DNA from: Dermacentor variabilis
Lineage: Eukaryota; Arthropoda; Arachnida; Ixodida; Ixodidae
Assembly (NCBI RefSeq): GCF_050947875.1
Contig: NC_134568.1
Coordinates: 256,046,615-256,110,614, forward strand
DNA length: 64,000 nt
Reading direction: 5' to 3'
Shown here piece after piece: positions 34,141 through 47,031 of this stretch. How positions within the stretch are numbered: the stretch's first letter is position 1; each line of letters starts with the position of its first letter. The position numbers and the translations under genes are program-made. Under the pieces are notes generated by a model. The model had not been told where the DNA came from. It saw nothing but the letters and a program-made list of their open reading frames with translations, and ran no database searches.

Positions 34141-36278
34141 CTAAAGGTCGAGTGGGTGAAATACTTGTGCATAAAGTTCACATTCTCCCTCTGAGATAAA
34201 GAGATTGCGAATTCAACAGTAGTGGCTATCTCTTTTCGGGCCGCATAACGTAAAACTATTCCAATTTGTTTTTGTTCCAATCTCCTGACCTCAAGTTTAC
34301 GTAACCATCGACGCAAGCATCAAGCGGTAACCCGCAGCGTTGTTTAAAATGCACAATCAAACGCGCTCCTTGTTTACGAAACGTCACTTTTTTTCCCCTT
34401 CCAAAGTGAATAGCATTGACTGCATTGAGCAGTTTTTCTTATCCATTTGGCTGACAAGAGTCAAAGAGCACGCTCAAATGAAGAGGGTTTTGAAGGGGCA
34501 GAGCGAGCACAGTGAAAGTAGATAACCGGGTGAGGAGGGTGGTTCCGGCGTCTACGACTAGTCCGCTTCCTTTTAGTCAGCTTGCGGTGGCTGGCCGAAA
34601 ATTGCGGCGGTGTGCAACGGAAGGTTAAAAATGCAACTAACGCGTATGCTCAGCAAATAAGAGTTGGCAGAGCGATGTTGTAAATATGCGGGAGGGGGCT
34701 CGATAACGTTATCTGCGCCGCAAGCACTTTTATCATACGCCAATAAACCCATGCTCGCCAGTAGCTCCCTGTAGTCAGTGCCAGAGTGACGAGCGGCCTT
34801 CCCCGTCCTTTCGGGACGGGATAGTCTGCTGCTATTCAGGGAAAAAAAGTCAGGTTTGTTCGGTAAATGCGCTTCAAAGCGTACACGTCACTTTCGCACG
34901 TGAGTTTTCGCGGTTTTGTGACGTCGCGTGCCAGACAGGCGGAGTAAGCGCAACCTGAAAATGTTTGACCAATAAAGAGGGCTAATAGCGAAAAAAGTGC
35001 AGAATCAGAAATAATTAGTTTTCTTTCGTTTGGTATAATTGTGCATGATCAGTGTGCACATATCACATCAGATCGCGGATTTTCGCGGTTTTCGTAATGC
35101 CGCGTGAGACAGGCGAAGTAGGGTGCGGCGCGAAAAGTTTTTATCCAATCGTGGAGGGGTGACTACAGAATTTAAAATCACTTTAAAAAATTAACATTCT
35201 CATTCTCGCACGCGGTGTATGACATTCTGAAATGCAGCACTTTACCGCATAACGAACACGGAACGACGCTGTTGTTATCCAGCTTCTTTAAATTATGCGA
35301 AAAGCTCGGAAGCGAACTTTTTTTCGCTCTATACCTCGCATTGAAAAGTGAAATACTGTTCACTGAAGAAAAGGCGGACCACAAACCATATCTACCTGAC
35401 AACTGCCTCTGCAGTGATAGCAATTGCACTGGGTTTAGTATTCAAGGCAGCAAAGACGTTACGACCAAGTGCCGTAGATACGCATGTTAAAAGAAGGCCG
35501 TAACCACTCTGCGTAGATAACGATGTTGTTGATATTCGCGTGGCCTTCTGAAATGTAATTTTTGGCAAATTGTGCCCATTCAGTCACACTAGTCCACTGC
35601 GATGAAGTTCAATGGATAGCCGAAGGGACAATGTCCAAAATTCGTGGACAGGCTCAGTACCAAGGACAACTGAATCAATCTTAGTTTTGCGGGAAATGGA
35701 GTCTGTTTTTACGAAAAAAAAAATAATATGCAATCACCTGGCCAGTCAGAAGCGCTTTTTGCGAACTTTTGCTTAGGTCCCAAAGAAGTAGTGTTGTGGC
35801 TACTGTTCTAAGAATACTTATAGTGAAAGACTGCGGGTCAAAAGCTTTGATTTCCATTCATTACGACGCAGTATCACCGCTATGTTATTGAGAAAAACAT
35901 CGCTAAAACAGAATTTTGTAACATATTGGCCAATGTTCATAATTTTTTTTTCTCCACATCTATAAAAATCAAGGTTATTACCGTGAAAGCCGTTGATATT
36001 GAAGGCTAATATATTCACCCCTGTGAGCAATAAACATTGATGAGGTGGACGGAAGTTTAGGGCACCTTAGTAAATAAGCGCTACATTAAAAAGTTTTCTT
36101 TTTAAAGACAACACTGATTGCCATAAAAATTTACTAAGCGCATTAGATTAGGCTAAAGCAAACCGGAAGAACATCTCCCATTATTTGCTTAAATTCTAAC
36201 TACAAAGCGATAAAGGTTACCTCTGCGACACATCGGGTCGCTCCAAACGCTCCAGGATGCTAAAGACAGCGCCGTTTC
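34141..36278. other. Anonymous AT-rich DNA with one imperfect tandem duplication
   Basis: 34905-34985 and 35079-35160 share 'ttttcgcggttt', 'agacaggcg', an aag/aaa-rich part and '(g/t)accaat' blocks, giving a diverged tandem pair about 175 bases apart. Otherwise I see no gene, RNA or terminal repeat. Confidence 0.4.
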
Positions 36279-36513
<235 letters not shown>

Positions 36514-36664
36514 AAAAATCATTTGGTGAGAAAACTCAGCGCCTCAGGGGCCTCAGGGGCCTCAAACACCGTGCTGAGCGCAGCGACACAATGGTGGGGA
36601 GTTGTCACGTGGTTTGGAGGGCTTGCTCCCGATGCCAGGCCTCTATTCGCATCTCTTGAGTGGG

Positions 36665-37615
36665 GTTCACAAGAAGCAGAGTGAAGAGGATCCGAGTGCG
36701 ATTTTCTCAGTCCAACGCAGAGTCGCAAGTGTATAAATGAGGGAGCGCTCTGCGGAACTATTGGTACCTGAGTGAGCCAACGCTGCACAGGGTTGCATCC
36801 CGATCGGCATGCACGAGATGGTATGCCAGTTCGGGGGCGGTCGAGATTCGCTAAGGGCCGCGGGTCACGACACCGTTCTGACGCCTGAAAAGGTGGTCCG
36901 TATGCGCCGGTGGGCCAGCGGAGGAGCAGCGCCTGGGTTCGATAAAGGACAGCAATGGGTTTGGGCCCCGTGGAGACGCAGGCCACGGGCCAGCCTGCAC
37001 CACTGCTTTAGCTAGGCGCGTTTCAGCTCCAGCTTGGCATACATATTAACAGCGCTGGTGGCCGTCAATTTTCTGCCACCTGCCATAGTTCTTATTCTTT
37101 TTTTTTTGCGCACAAAGGCTTTATTTCTCAGCTATTCTTTCCGTTTTTCGTTCTCTCCTGCGCCTTCTCCCAGTTAGGGGCAGCAAACCAGGAGCTCTTC
37201 CGGTTGACCTCCCTTTATTTTTACCATGCCATTTCTCCTTCGATCTTCGCTACAACTGCGACGCGCGCAAATTGCACGCATCAAGTGAATAGGACGACAC
37301 CCTTCTTTCCAGTGCGTGAAATTCTGTCCACAAATAGTGACGAAAGAACGGATGCAATATTCATTTATTGACATAAGAATCCTTTCCCGAGAAAAAAGAA
37401 AGAAAAAAACGAAAGAAAAAGAACGAAAACGTCCAGAAAAATACAAGCTTCTAGTGTTTCTTCAATGACTTTGGGGATTATCGTTGCTATCGCCGCGTGG
37501 CTCGGCAAGTCGGAGTAGGTAGGCGGCAATGTCCAACAGCAGGCGAATCGTCCATAGGGTCACCTCAAGGCGCCCCTGTAACGCCTGTAACGCAGTAATT
37601 TGAAGCAAAGCGATG

Positions 37616-37692
<77 letters not shown>

Positions 37693-38725
37693 TAATCAAT
37701 CAATCAATCAATTCATAGCTTGTTTCCCTCCCATGAAAGAACCCTGAAGGATGAGCGCTGGGGCACGGATACAGTACGAAGACATCAAGCAAGGACAAAA
37801 AACAAATACCCGAGAACGTAAGTAAAAAAAAACATAAGTAAAGACAAACAAGAAGAGGGAACGACTCGGCACAATACAAGAAAACAAACACATTATATCT
37901 AAAATAACAATTACGAAATAGAACAGCCTACTTTCATGAAAGCGGAAGTTTACAACAAAAACGAGCTCGTAACAAAACAGTGGCAGCGATTTTGGAAAAC
38001 GTAGCAATATAGACATATACAAGTGTTGTGAAAGCTTTGGTGTTGCCTATTGCAAGCAGGAACATAGAAATGTCTATGCTCCCTTGCGATCCTACGCAGA
38101 ATTGGCAACACGATACGACTGAGGAGTTCGGGGCCGATAAGAAGATCTTCAGGAGTTTGAAAAGTAGCAGAAGGTCAGTACGATTATTTTGGCTACAAAG
38201 TAGTGGTAGTGACGATAATCTATGGGCGCCATGACAGCATTCGGTGCTGGTGTTAGCAAGGCGATCATGCTCTATGCATAAAACATTCTCTGGGCCCGTT
38301 ATGTTATGCCACTTTTGGATTGACAGCTGCGCATCGACTAGTATTCTGAAGTAGTAAAGCGCCAAACAGACGACACAAGAAGAGACGCGGACGAGCGCTT
38401 ACTAACAACTGATGATTTATTGACGGAAACACAAAATATATATACACACTGTATATACTGGTATTCAACTTGACGAATACGGATTGCTTCGTATAACTTG
38501 AGTAAAAGTGCCGCAGAATATTTTTCTCCTGATATTCTGTAAACAGAACGGAGAGAGCGCGGACACTGCATAGGAACGTGTTTTGTGTTTGTTTTTTAAT
38601 TACATCGCGATCATTGATCTCGAAGAGCTCACACAATGGAACAGGATTCACGGGATAAGAAAACAGACTACTTGCCATTCTGCGAGGGAAATACGTAATT
38701 CTTGGTCAAGACACAATTCAGAAAA
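36665..38725 (+). repeat. Arm A of a 2-kb inverted duplication
   Basis: The segment is the inverse of 57494-59260. It begins with 'gttcacaagaagcagagtga' and ends at 'cacaattcagaaaa'. Arm A is longer mainly because of the (CAAT)n array at 37616-37714, which is short in arm B. The arms contain the LINE-type tail motif (37140-37215) but no conserved protein. The spacer between the arms is about 19 kb. Confidence 0.85.
37616..37714. repeat. (CAAT)n microsatellite
   Basis: About 24 tetranucleotide units, with two imperfect units near 37692 and 37710. The matching point in the other arm (58285-58325) has only a few degenerate units. Confidence 0.95.
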
Positions 38726-39485
38726 AGACAATAATCAAAGGGGCGCTATTGCTCAAGAATACTGGTGCGGCACAGTCAACTGGATGTAATATGTCCGTCC
38801 AATCCTATAGTGCCGGCTTGTGTGGCTGGACACATCTAGTTAAAAAGGCCTAATTTATATTGTATTGCATTAAGAAAGGAAGGAAAGCTTAACGGCGCTA
38901 CAGGCTCGAATTATTTATCATTTCATAAAGGATTGCATGGCTAACGGGTTTTACAATAACTGTTGCGCTGCTTGCCTCAACTAAATCCAATTGACGACTG
39001 GTAAAAAGAACTGAAGATGGAAACAGCGCATGCGTTCAAGGTACCGTGTTCTAACCCTATAGCCATGCACCAGAAAAATAATGTCGAGCAAAGCTTTGGT
39101 TAGAACTTAAATGTTTTTGCATTTGAACTTATCATTTCAATATTGAGTGATAATAAATGTGTGCGCGAACAGCAGCCGACATGAAGGCGCACCGAGGTTG
39201 CCGAATAGGGCCCGTATACAGAAAAAAAAATAATAAAAGCTATTACTCTAAAATAGTTCGTACGAAAATTCTAACCAATCCTGATGCAGGACAAATCATT
39301 AGCGAAGGCGACCTACCCATAGCGAGGAACTCTTACAGGCGAAAAAACTTTGTTAACTCAGCACTATAATTTTACTGAAGATGCAATATGGAGTATTACA
39401 GAAGAGACGCAATGTAGGATGTTTCTTTCAATATGATATCAACTCTTTGTGTTCATGCGCTCAAAGACAAAATGAATAGCGATCT
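38726..39485. other. Anonymous DNA
   Basis: No coding domain or repeat boundary recognised. It lies between the inverted-duplication arm and the TTAA-flanked element. Confidence 0.35.
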
Positions 39486-39489
39486 TTAA

Positions 39490-40548
39490 AGGGACACGAA
39501 AGGTTACAGAAAGTCAAGTTAAAGTGGTATAGCAATGTCCTAGAACGTCTAAGGCGTCAATATAATCGCGAACAGAGCTTTAGTAACCGAGAAATTGAGG
39601 TAAATGCATGGCACGATTTGAGACCCCCCAGCGACATTCCGGTGCTAGCCCGATGACGGAAGCACTCCTCATAATTTGTGTTACTAATACTCAACTACTC
39701 GTATTAAAAATATCATTTCATTCGATTATAACATGGAAGAAAATGCTACTTGTCTACGTCTATTCGATTCTAAGAAAAAAATAACATTTAGACGTTACCC
39801 TTCTGTAGTATGGGTGGTCGGAAGGTTTCGTTTTCGCTCGACTCTGCGCGCTCGACTCTGCGCCGCGCACGCTTTGGAGTTTCAGTAGTTTCGTTATCGC
39901 GTCGTGCTGTGCGGGTTCTGCTGGCTCGCGAAACTTTCATTTCGAACAAGCAGTGAGAATGCCCCGTCCTTGTGATGTCGTGGAAAGCCCTCGTTGCTTT
40001 CCCGCTCCGGAGAGCCGGTGTCGAGGCCGCCGTCGTAGTACGCAACGACGCCGGCAGCGCGAGCCCTCAGCAGCAGGTTGCGCTCGTCAGTGCTCAAATC
40101 ACTGAAGTTGAGCCCAGCATTGCGAGCCAGTCTGTCGTTGTCAGGGTCCATTGCGACGAGCGTCGAAGTTTGCGTCATAGAATAAAGTACCGGCTTATGG
40201 TCGCGCGTTTCTCCTTCCGCTAGCCACCACACTCCCGCTTTCGCTCTGCTGTCGGCTCTGTCTTGGCTCTGTTTCTGGCCACGCATTTGCGTTTTGCGCG
40301 GAAAAGCCGTAGCACCGTCTGCGGACGCCGTTCTACTCACCGATGGCGCAACGTCACTATGAGACCATGATGTCAGTACTCCTCGGTCGGAGGGCGGGCG
40401 ATTTGAACTGCGCTAGAGGTACGCGGACGCTTCAGAACGCATTTTCTCTTAAAATAAGTCTCTCCTTGGCACGAAACATGCGTTTCGAGGTTTCTGGGAT
40501 GGTATTTCAACAGTCCACGTTCCCTTAATAGTTCCCTTTAGTGTCCCT
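39490..40548. mobile_element. TTAA-flanked DNA transposon, non-autonomous
   Basis: The 1059-bp segment has inverted ends: AGGGACACGAAAGG at the left and the inverse of AGGGACACTAAAGG at the right. It is flanked by TTAA on both sides (39486-39489 and 40549-40552). TTAA duplications are typical of Kolobok and piggyBac superfamilies; I cannot decide between them. No transposase is visible. A 148-codon minus-strand ORF (39894-40340) occupies the GC-rich centre. Confidence 0.75.
39894..40340 (-). CDS. Hypothetical 148-residue ORF within the TTAA element
   Basis: Unrecognised. It is the longest frame inside the element, with an acidic middle section around LSTDERNLLLRARAAGVVAY. I see no transposase DDE/D pattern, zinc finger or signal peptide. 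Overlapping plus-strand ORFs exist, so coding status is unproven. It could be a captured gene fragment or chance in GC-rich DNA. Confidence 0.25.
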   Translation of the reverse strand: MSRTASADGATAFPRKTQMRGQKQSQDRADSRAKAGVWWLAEGETRDHKPVLYSMTQTSTLVAMDPDNDRLARNAGLNFSDLSTDERNLLLRARAAGVVAYYDGGLDTGSPERESNEGFPRHHKDGAFSLLVRNESFASQQNPHSTTR

Positions 40549-40552
40549 TTAA

Positions 40553-41469
40553 GGTACCGTTTAACAAAGTGCCCGAGCAACCATTTTACGGAAGCAAGAA
40601 AGGAGATTAGGGGTGCGACCACCATTGACCGCTACTCGAAATGCACGTTCGGTTTGTGTTCAGTTTTGCCTCCCACGATTTGCCTAGGCCAATCGTGTGA
40701 CAAAGAAGACCGCGCGTTTTCCCTACTCGCGAACCAGCCCCGACCGACGCGCTTTCCAAGAGGCAGTTTTTTAAGGCGAAAGCCTTTACGGCTCGCACTA
40801 GCGGCGTCCGACCGTCCGTGCCCAGGAACGGTGCCAGCTGTGGCCTCTCCCCCTTACTCTCTCTCAGCAATCACGTGATAGCACAGCGGCGCGCGCGGCA
40901 ACGCTCCTTCGCCTCGTTGCAGCAGTCGAGTTAGTCGGATGGCTCCCAAGCGGCCCGGTGATGATTCCACGGCAGGCGATTAATGGAATACTCAGTCGAA
41001 TGGGCACAGGCTCTCGCCGAGCGCATTTTGGAATTTACAAAGTGTCCTTGCCCTCGACCCACTTCCAACAGGTGGCAATATGGTTCGTCCTTGGCGCGAG
41101 GCCTCTTGGCGGCAAACGTACGATCTATGGACGCGAGCGTTCCCGTGCCGATAGAGGAGTGTGTGCAGAGAACCCGCGCGCAAAAGCAGGCGGACCCGCT
41201 AGCGTCCTGCATCTAGATCCCTTAGCGACGCCGTAATAAGAGACAGGACGAAGTTTAGCGAGGGCGATCTTTCACGCCTCTTTAGGCGACCCCAAGAACG
41301 GCGCGTGGCGGAATGCCAACGCTAAGAAGCGCTCTCATAAAGCAGGACGCAAATTGAATTGAACAAAAATTACAGGGTCTCTTAAGATCTCTCTTAAGAG
41401 GTGAACGTCGAAAGCCTACTCTTCCTCCTCTTATAATTCACCTCTTTCTCTTCGTTCTTTTATTCATTG
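40553..41469. other. Anonymous GC-rich DNA
   Basis: ORFs at 40931-41212 (minus) and 40958-41236 (plus) overlap and show no domain. This is possibly another dispersed repeat. Confidence 0.3.
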
Positions 41470-41860
41470 CTGCCCACTACTAAGCATTTTTATTCATTTG
41501 TGATCAATTGTGGTGATTACAAGCTGTCGTTAGACATGCTGCTCATATCATTGTCATTAGTAGTCATTACAAGTCATTTCAGTCATTATTAGTCATTACT
41601 GGTCATCAGTAAGCAGTTTAGTTATCTGTAATGAATTGTAGTCATTACAAGTTGTCGTTAGACCTATTGGTCGTTTCATAGTCATTACAAGTCCTTTGAG
41701 TCAATATTAGTCATTACTGCGCACTAGTAAGAACTTTTTCGTTATTTGTAATCAATTGTGGTCATTACAAACCACCATTAGACATATTAGTCATTTCGGA
41801 GACATTAGTAGCCATTACAAATCATTAGTAGTCATTATTACTCTTACTAGTTATTATTAA
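41470..41860. repeat. Nested minisatellite, about 120-bp period
   Basis: Roughly three diverged tandem units begin near 41470, 41600 and 41718. Each carries a 'cactactaagca'-type start, 'gtaatcaattgtggtcat', 'gttagacata' and several 'agtcattac' sub-units. The short 'tagtcatta' motif repeats within each unit, so there are two levels of periodicity. Confidence 0.8.
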
Positions 41861-42049
41861 CCTCTACCAATCTCTATTATAACGTTATTATTCACTAACT
41901 GTCACTATCAATCATTTTTCCTTCTTTAATCTGTCTTTAGTCTGTCTTCATATGGTGTGATGACGCTTCACCATGAGCCTAGAAAGGCTTTCGTTTTTTT
42001 TTTTTTTCGTTTTAAAAGGTTTAGGTTATATGCAAGGCGTTGTGGAAGC

Positions 42050-43390
42050 AGACGCGTAGGGCCCCTAGGCGAGGGCTCCACTAGCCTCAGGAGCACGCCT
42101 TGCTTGGTCGAGCAGTGCCTCTCGGGTCTCCTTTTCTTCGCTAGTGAGCCACGTCTGCCAATGCTCCATCCTGGATTTTCTTTTTTTTTTTCTTTTTTTG
42201 CGCCGATTTGCGAGGCGTATTAATTTTGAGTGGCCTGAGCTGCCATTTCCACTCAATGTGGGCGAGCGTTAGCTGGCCTCCCCGACACGGGCAAGTGGGG
42301 TGGGTGGAATGATTTAACCTGAGCCTGAGCTCAGGTTATGCATTTGTCTGCAGACGGTGCCACTTATACGCTTCCCTTACACCTAACTGTGAGTGTGACA
42401 CGGCGTAACGCTGTCCTTTTCTCGACAGTGGTCTTCTAGGATATCCGGGGACGTGTGGGCGGCTGGAAAGGAAGGAGGGTGTCTGGTCGGCGGACACCCG
42501 CTCGGTGAATAATCGCTTGAGCTGCACTGTCCGCTCTGTCGTCCCCAGTGGTTGCGCTGTGTCTCGGGAGCCACACGTTTCTGACTCCCTGATGTAGTTA
42601 GTGGTAGGGCGACACACGTATGAACTCGGCCGCTGTTAAAATAACGGCACGCTATTTGAGAGTCCGTGAGGTTAGAATTCGGTTTTCGAGGGCGACCGCT
42701 AGGGCTTCCGCCGTGTTTGCCGCCGAGCTACTCTTGGCTGAGGCGCAGGTGAATATACCTGGCCTGTGGGCCGAGCCAACGACGACCAGCGAAAAGTCAT
42801 GTGTGTCACAATGGGCTGGGACTGTGTAAAGTGTGTCTGGGTCCGTTCCTTACTGGTTTCTTTTTTTTTCGGTGTAGGCGCGGTGCGCGTTTAGGTTCGT
42901 ATATTGGCGGAAAGGGGTGCGTGTTCTTCGTCACTGCATTGCAGCCGCACGAGATACCCTAAGCCGCGTAGGGCCTCCCTACCCGTGGGCGTGAGGCTGA
43001 GTCTTTCTCGTCGCGACATGAGGACGGCGGCCCTCAGCTCCTCAGAGATTTGTATCCCTAGGGCTAGAGAAGCGATCTGTGGGTGTTTGTTTCGGCAGCC
43101 CGAGGGCAGCCTTGGAGGCGGTACGGAGAAGTGTATCGGCTTGTTTGACCTCGGCCTTAGTATAGGTTCTAGATAGGTGAGACCGTACGTGACTCGGCAA
43201 ACTACAAATGCGTCACTTACGCAGAGTTCTTCCGCCTCTCCAAAGCCTTTGCGATGGCTGATAACTGGGTGCACCATGCGCGAAGAGCTGTCGCTGTCGC
43301 GCGAAGAGCTTTAAGTGAGTACTCCGCATGCCTATTGCCGTTACTCCGGGAACAAGTACCCGTGTTTTGGCTGATAATGCTCCCATTTCA
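42050..43390 (-). pseudogene. I-clade LINE fragment: end of RT, RNase H, C-terminus
   Basis: Reading the minus strand from 43390, a post-RT segment ([28 protein letters not shown]) matches the piece at 57119-57435. RNase H traces follow near 42640-42740 (an alanine-rich AANTAEALAVALENRIL stretch and a TDSQIACRYFNSGRV-type block in another frame). The terminal segment WLTSEEKETREALLDQARR is at 42065-42180. Several frame breaks are present. It begins abruptly at the (TA)n tract at 43402, so it is 5'-truncated. Confidence 0.65.
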
Positions 43391-43399
43391 ACGCGTCCT

Positions 43400-43529
<130 letters not shown>

Positions 43530-43619
43530 CAGTGGCCTGATCCCCCGACAAATTTTGTGAGGAGGCCTAGCTCCCAACGTGAGCCGACCCCCTCCCAAAC
43601 GAAATTTCTGGCTAGGCCA

Positions 43620-43621
<2 letters not shown>
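43530..43621. repeat. Short module between two (TA)n tracts
   Basis: The 92-base module runs from 'cagtggcctgatcccccg' to 'aaatttctggctaggccact'. Its ends are roughly inverse to each other (agtggcctg/a and taggccact), like a miniature inverted-repeat element. 'cagtggcctagccagaaatt' appears again at 43681, right after the next (TA)n tract, and a related module lies at 46590-46725. Confidence 0.6.

Positions 43622-43680
<59 letters not shown>
43622..43680. repeat. (TA)n microsatellite
   Basis: 59 bases of TA repeats between two copies of the 'gtggcctagccagaaattt' motif in opposite orientation. Confidence 0.97.
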
Positions 43681-43683
<3 letters not shown>

Positions 43684-44006
43684 TGGCCTAGCCAGAAATT
43701 TCGGTTTCGGTTTCGGTAGTCGTAGTCTCAACCGAGATCACATATAAAAAGCAGCAGTTCTGCAAAACATAGATTAGAAATTCCAAGTACAATGAAATAC
43801 ACAAATGCGAAGATAAAGATTGATAAAAAGCAAAAAGAAAGTGTCTCTGGAAAGAAAGTTCACTGCATGTATCCACAACATCTCACAACAAGATATTTAA
43901 ATATACGTATATTGAATTGAATAGAATTTATTCATAGGAAATACAGAGAGCTAAATATACGTATAAGTAACCAATAAATCTACGTTTCTACGCAAAAGTC
44001 ACTTTA
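43681..44006. other. Anonymous AT-rich DNA
   Basis: Starts with the 'cagtggcctagccagaaatt' motif and otherwise shows nothing recognisable before the mariner-type end at 44009. Confidence 0.4.
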
Positions 44007-44008
44007 TA

Positions 44009-45600
44009 CAGGGTGTTTCAGCTAATTTTAGCCAGAGTTTAAAAATATGCCGATGCACTCCTAGACGACGCGACCAATTGCATGTTGGTCACTTTTGTAA
44101 GTAGTGTGTCACGCTATATTTTGTATTTTGCTTAATTATATTTTTAGTCAAGATTATTCAACCAATTTCTGAAGTAACGAATTTAGGAAAAAAATTCCAT
44201 TGAAACATTGCAGATCGGTTTGCAAAACATCCGAATAAACACTTTCTGTCTTTCTATATGTATATTGGGTATTAGTGTATTTCAGCTTACTGATGATGCC
44301 CACGAACTACAAGACCAGTGACGTGCCCGGTTGCGCGTCGTGATTGCACTGCTCCCCAACGTTCCGCGCACAAACAGCCATAGGTGCGCTACCACTTAAA
44401 AGGCGACAGGGCAACCACGTAGGCGTCGGCTGTTCCGTTTACGCCAGCGATGTGCTCCACTCGCGAAAGTTCGTTATAGCGATAAGCAGACGCAGAAGTT
44501 ATCGCTTGTGCTGCCGGAAGCAACGGGTCCGTCATTTTGAGATAGCTGTAAGCAAATTGAACATCCTTAAATAAAAAAAAATCAGTTTTCAGAAGGCTGA
44601 AAATGGTGGAATAAGAGTATCATTATATGACCAGACGCAGTCTTTCACTGAATTTACATTTATTTTTCATGCGCTTTCACAGCAAGTGCTCGAAGAGGTC
44701 ACCTTCTGCAGCGATACAGCACTGGAATCTTCTGAGAACGCTTGCTGTCGCTGCCTTGAGCACCGTCGGTGAAATGCTGTGGCAGACTTCAATTCTCTTC
44801 TCCTGTAAGGCTTCTGGAGTCGTTGTTTCCGTCGTGTATACGTGATCCTTAATATAGCGCCAGAAGAAAAACTCAGGAGGATTGAGGTCGGGTGACATTG
44901 ACGGCCACAGCACAGGCCCCTTTCTCCCTATCCATTGCCCTGGGAAGGTAACATCAAGGCTTGCTCGTGCTTGACTGGAGCTGTGCGCTGGGGCGCCGTC
45001 GTGCTGACACTACATTGCGTCAAGCTGGGCTAGTGGCATGTTGCAGCAGAAGTCTTCAACCTGCCCTTTGAGGAACTGACATACCTCTTGCCGGTGAGAG
45101 TGTTGTTAAAAACACTGGGCCAATGAGTGTGCTGTCATATATTCCGCGCCAAACGTTAAAGGACCACTGATATTGGTGGCGGGACCTTCCTAGCCAGTGG
45201 GCATTTTCCTCACTTCTGTAGTGGGCGTTGTGGATATTGGCAATTTCAGGAAAAGTTCATCTCGTCAGTCCGGATGTCTTGGTGAGAAGGTCAGAATCCT
45301 GCTCCTCCTGCATCAAAATCCAATTCTCAAAGTCGAGTCACTTTTGAAGATCCCTTGACTCCAGGCATTGATGCAACTGCAGGTGATAAGGGTGCAGTCC
45401 AGCTGTTTTCAAAATCATCCACGCAGTTGAGTTGGACACATCGAGCTGTGCGCTCACGCTGCGCGTGCTAGCGTGTGGATTAGCCGCCATGAAAGACAAA
45501 ACATTGGAGCGAACCTCATCATTTATGACTGAAGCTCTCTTCCTCTTTCTTGTGAAGGAAAGCATCTTTCGCAAAGGAAAGCCTACTTGGGGCACCTAAT
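44009..45600 (-). mobile_element. Decayed mariner/Tc1-type DNA transposon
   Basis: At 44007 a TA dinucleotide is followed by CAGGGTGTTTCAGCTAA, a mariner-like terminal sequence. The transposase reads on the minus strand within 44677-45595. I did not find a matching inverted end on the right, so the element is truncated or its right end has decayed. The bases between 44030 and 44600 hold no other ORF of note. Confidence 0.65.
44677..45595 (-). pseudogene. Mariner-like transposase pseudogene
   Basis: The N-terminal part (45338-45595) is a helix-turn-helix region (NPHASTRSVSAQLDVSNSTA) ending in HPYHLQLHQ. The first catalytic Asp block survives as RTDEMNF (about 45255-45275) but in a shifted frame followed by a stop. 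The second is QHDGAPAHSS (about 44990). The third block reads WPSMSPDLNPPEFFFW (about 44870-44910). The frame is broken several times between them, so no enzyme can be made. The family joins ends and inserts at TA. Confidence 0.7.
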
Positions 45601-45659
45601 GTACCTACCTAAAAAATATCCAAGAAAACGTGAGACGCTTGTCCCCAGAGAACCATATA

Positions 45660-46589
45660 CATGCTGCTCGTTATCCTGCACTGGCGAGATAAGACTTTAC
45701 GTATACGTTGCCATAACATCAAAACGATGGTGACACCCTCAAGCGAACGCGTTGCAATCTGTCGAGTCCCCACAATGGGGATGGTGAGCGACCATTGCTT
45801 CTTTTTCTCGTCTGCTAGCCAGAAAGCGTCTAAAACTCTCCGAGGCCAAAACCCACTCGGCCAGAGAAAAACGAACGCGCACCCCAGTGCGCCGCCCGGT
45901 CGTCAGGGCAACACGTGAAAAACGCATGACCACTGGCTGGCTCTGGTAGCCCGCGGGTAGAGGGAATGAAAAAAATGGAGAGGCTCAATGTGTCCTCGCG
46001 AATAAGATTCAAAGTAGAAAAAATAAATAAGAACGCAGTCACCTTTGCTGGCTTTAGTGTCTTGACATGGATGCTTTGGTGCAGGTGAAAAAGATGTTGA
46101 TATTGTTTTCTGTGACATGATGGCAAATATGAACCATCACAACGCTTCGTCTTATTAGACCTCGCTGCGTGCTTTGCCAACTTGTCTGATAGTGTATTGA
46201 TTTGGCTTGTTTAGTTGTATGGTCCGATGTACGACTTTAGAAAAGTCAATGCAGCTTTGGCATCAAATGTTAATAAGAACATTAGGCCCACAAAGATCCG
46301 AAATTGAAAATGTAAAGCACGACTTTGGAAATGTCAATGCACCTTTCTTATCAAAACATTAGGTGATATTTATACCTCTAAAGTTTCTTAATTGAAATCC
46401 ATGCGCTCAGTAGACTCTGCGGCCTCTGCGAGATGCCGCGACCAGCCCGCTCACCGCCAAAGCGCCCTTGAAACTCTGTGATTAGATGGGGATCTTTGCG
46501 TTATGTGACTCTAGGTGCATGGGCGTTGCCGCGAAATCCAACCCGAGTTCACAATCTTCGCTCCGAAATGTCTTTTCGGGCGCGAAAAA
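45660..46589. other. Anonymous DNA
   Basis: Short ORFs on both strands with no domain. '(c/t)acgactttagaaaagtcaatgca' recurs about 90 bases apart (46230 and 46320), a weak tandem pair. Confidence 0.35.
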
Positions 46590-46993
<404 letters not shown>

Positions 46994-47031
46994 GTTTTCT
47001 CTCCCGCGAAAAAGGAAGCCATCCCGGCGAC

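Noticed and set aside
37616..37714. Regular spaced repeats as a CRISPR-like array
   Set aside because: The repeats are contiguous tetranucleotides without unique spacers, and the genome is eukaryotic.
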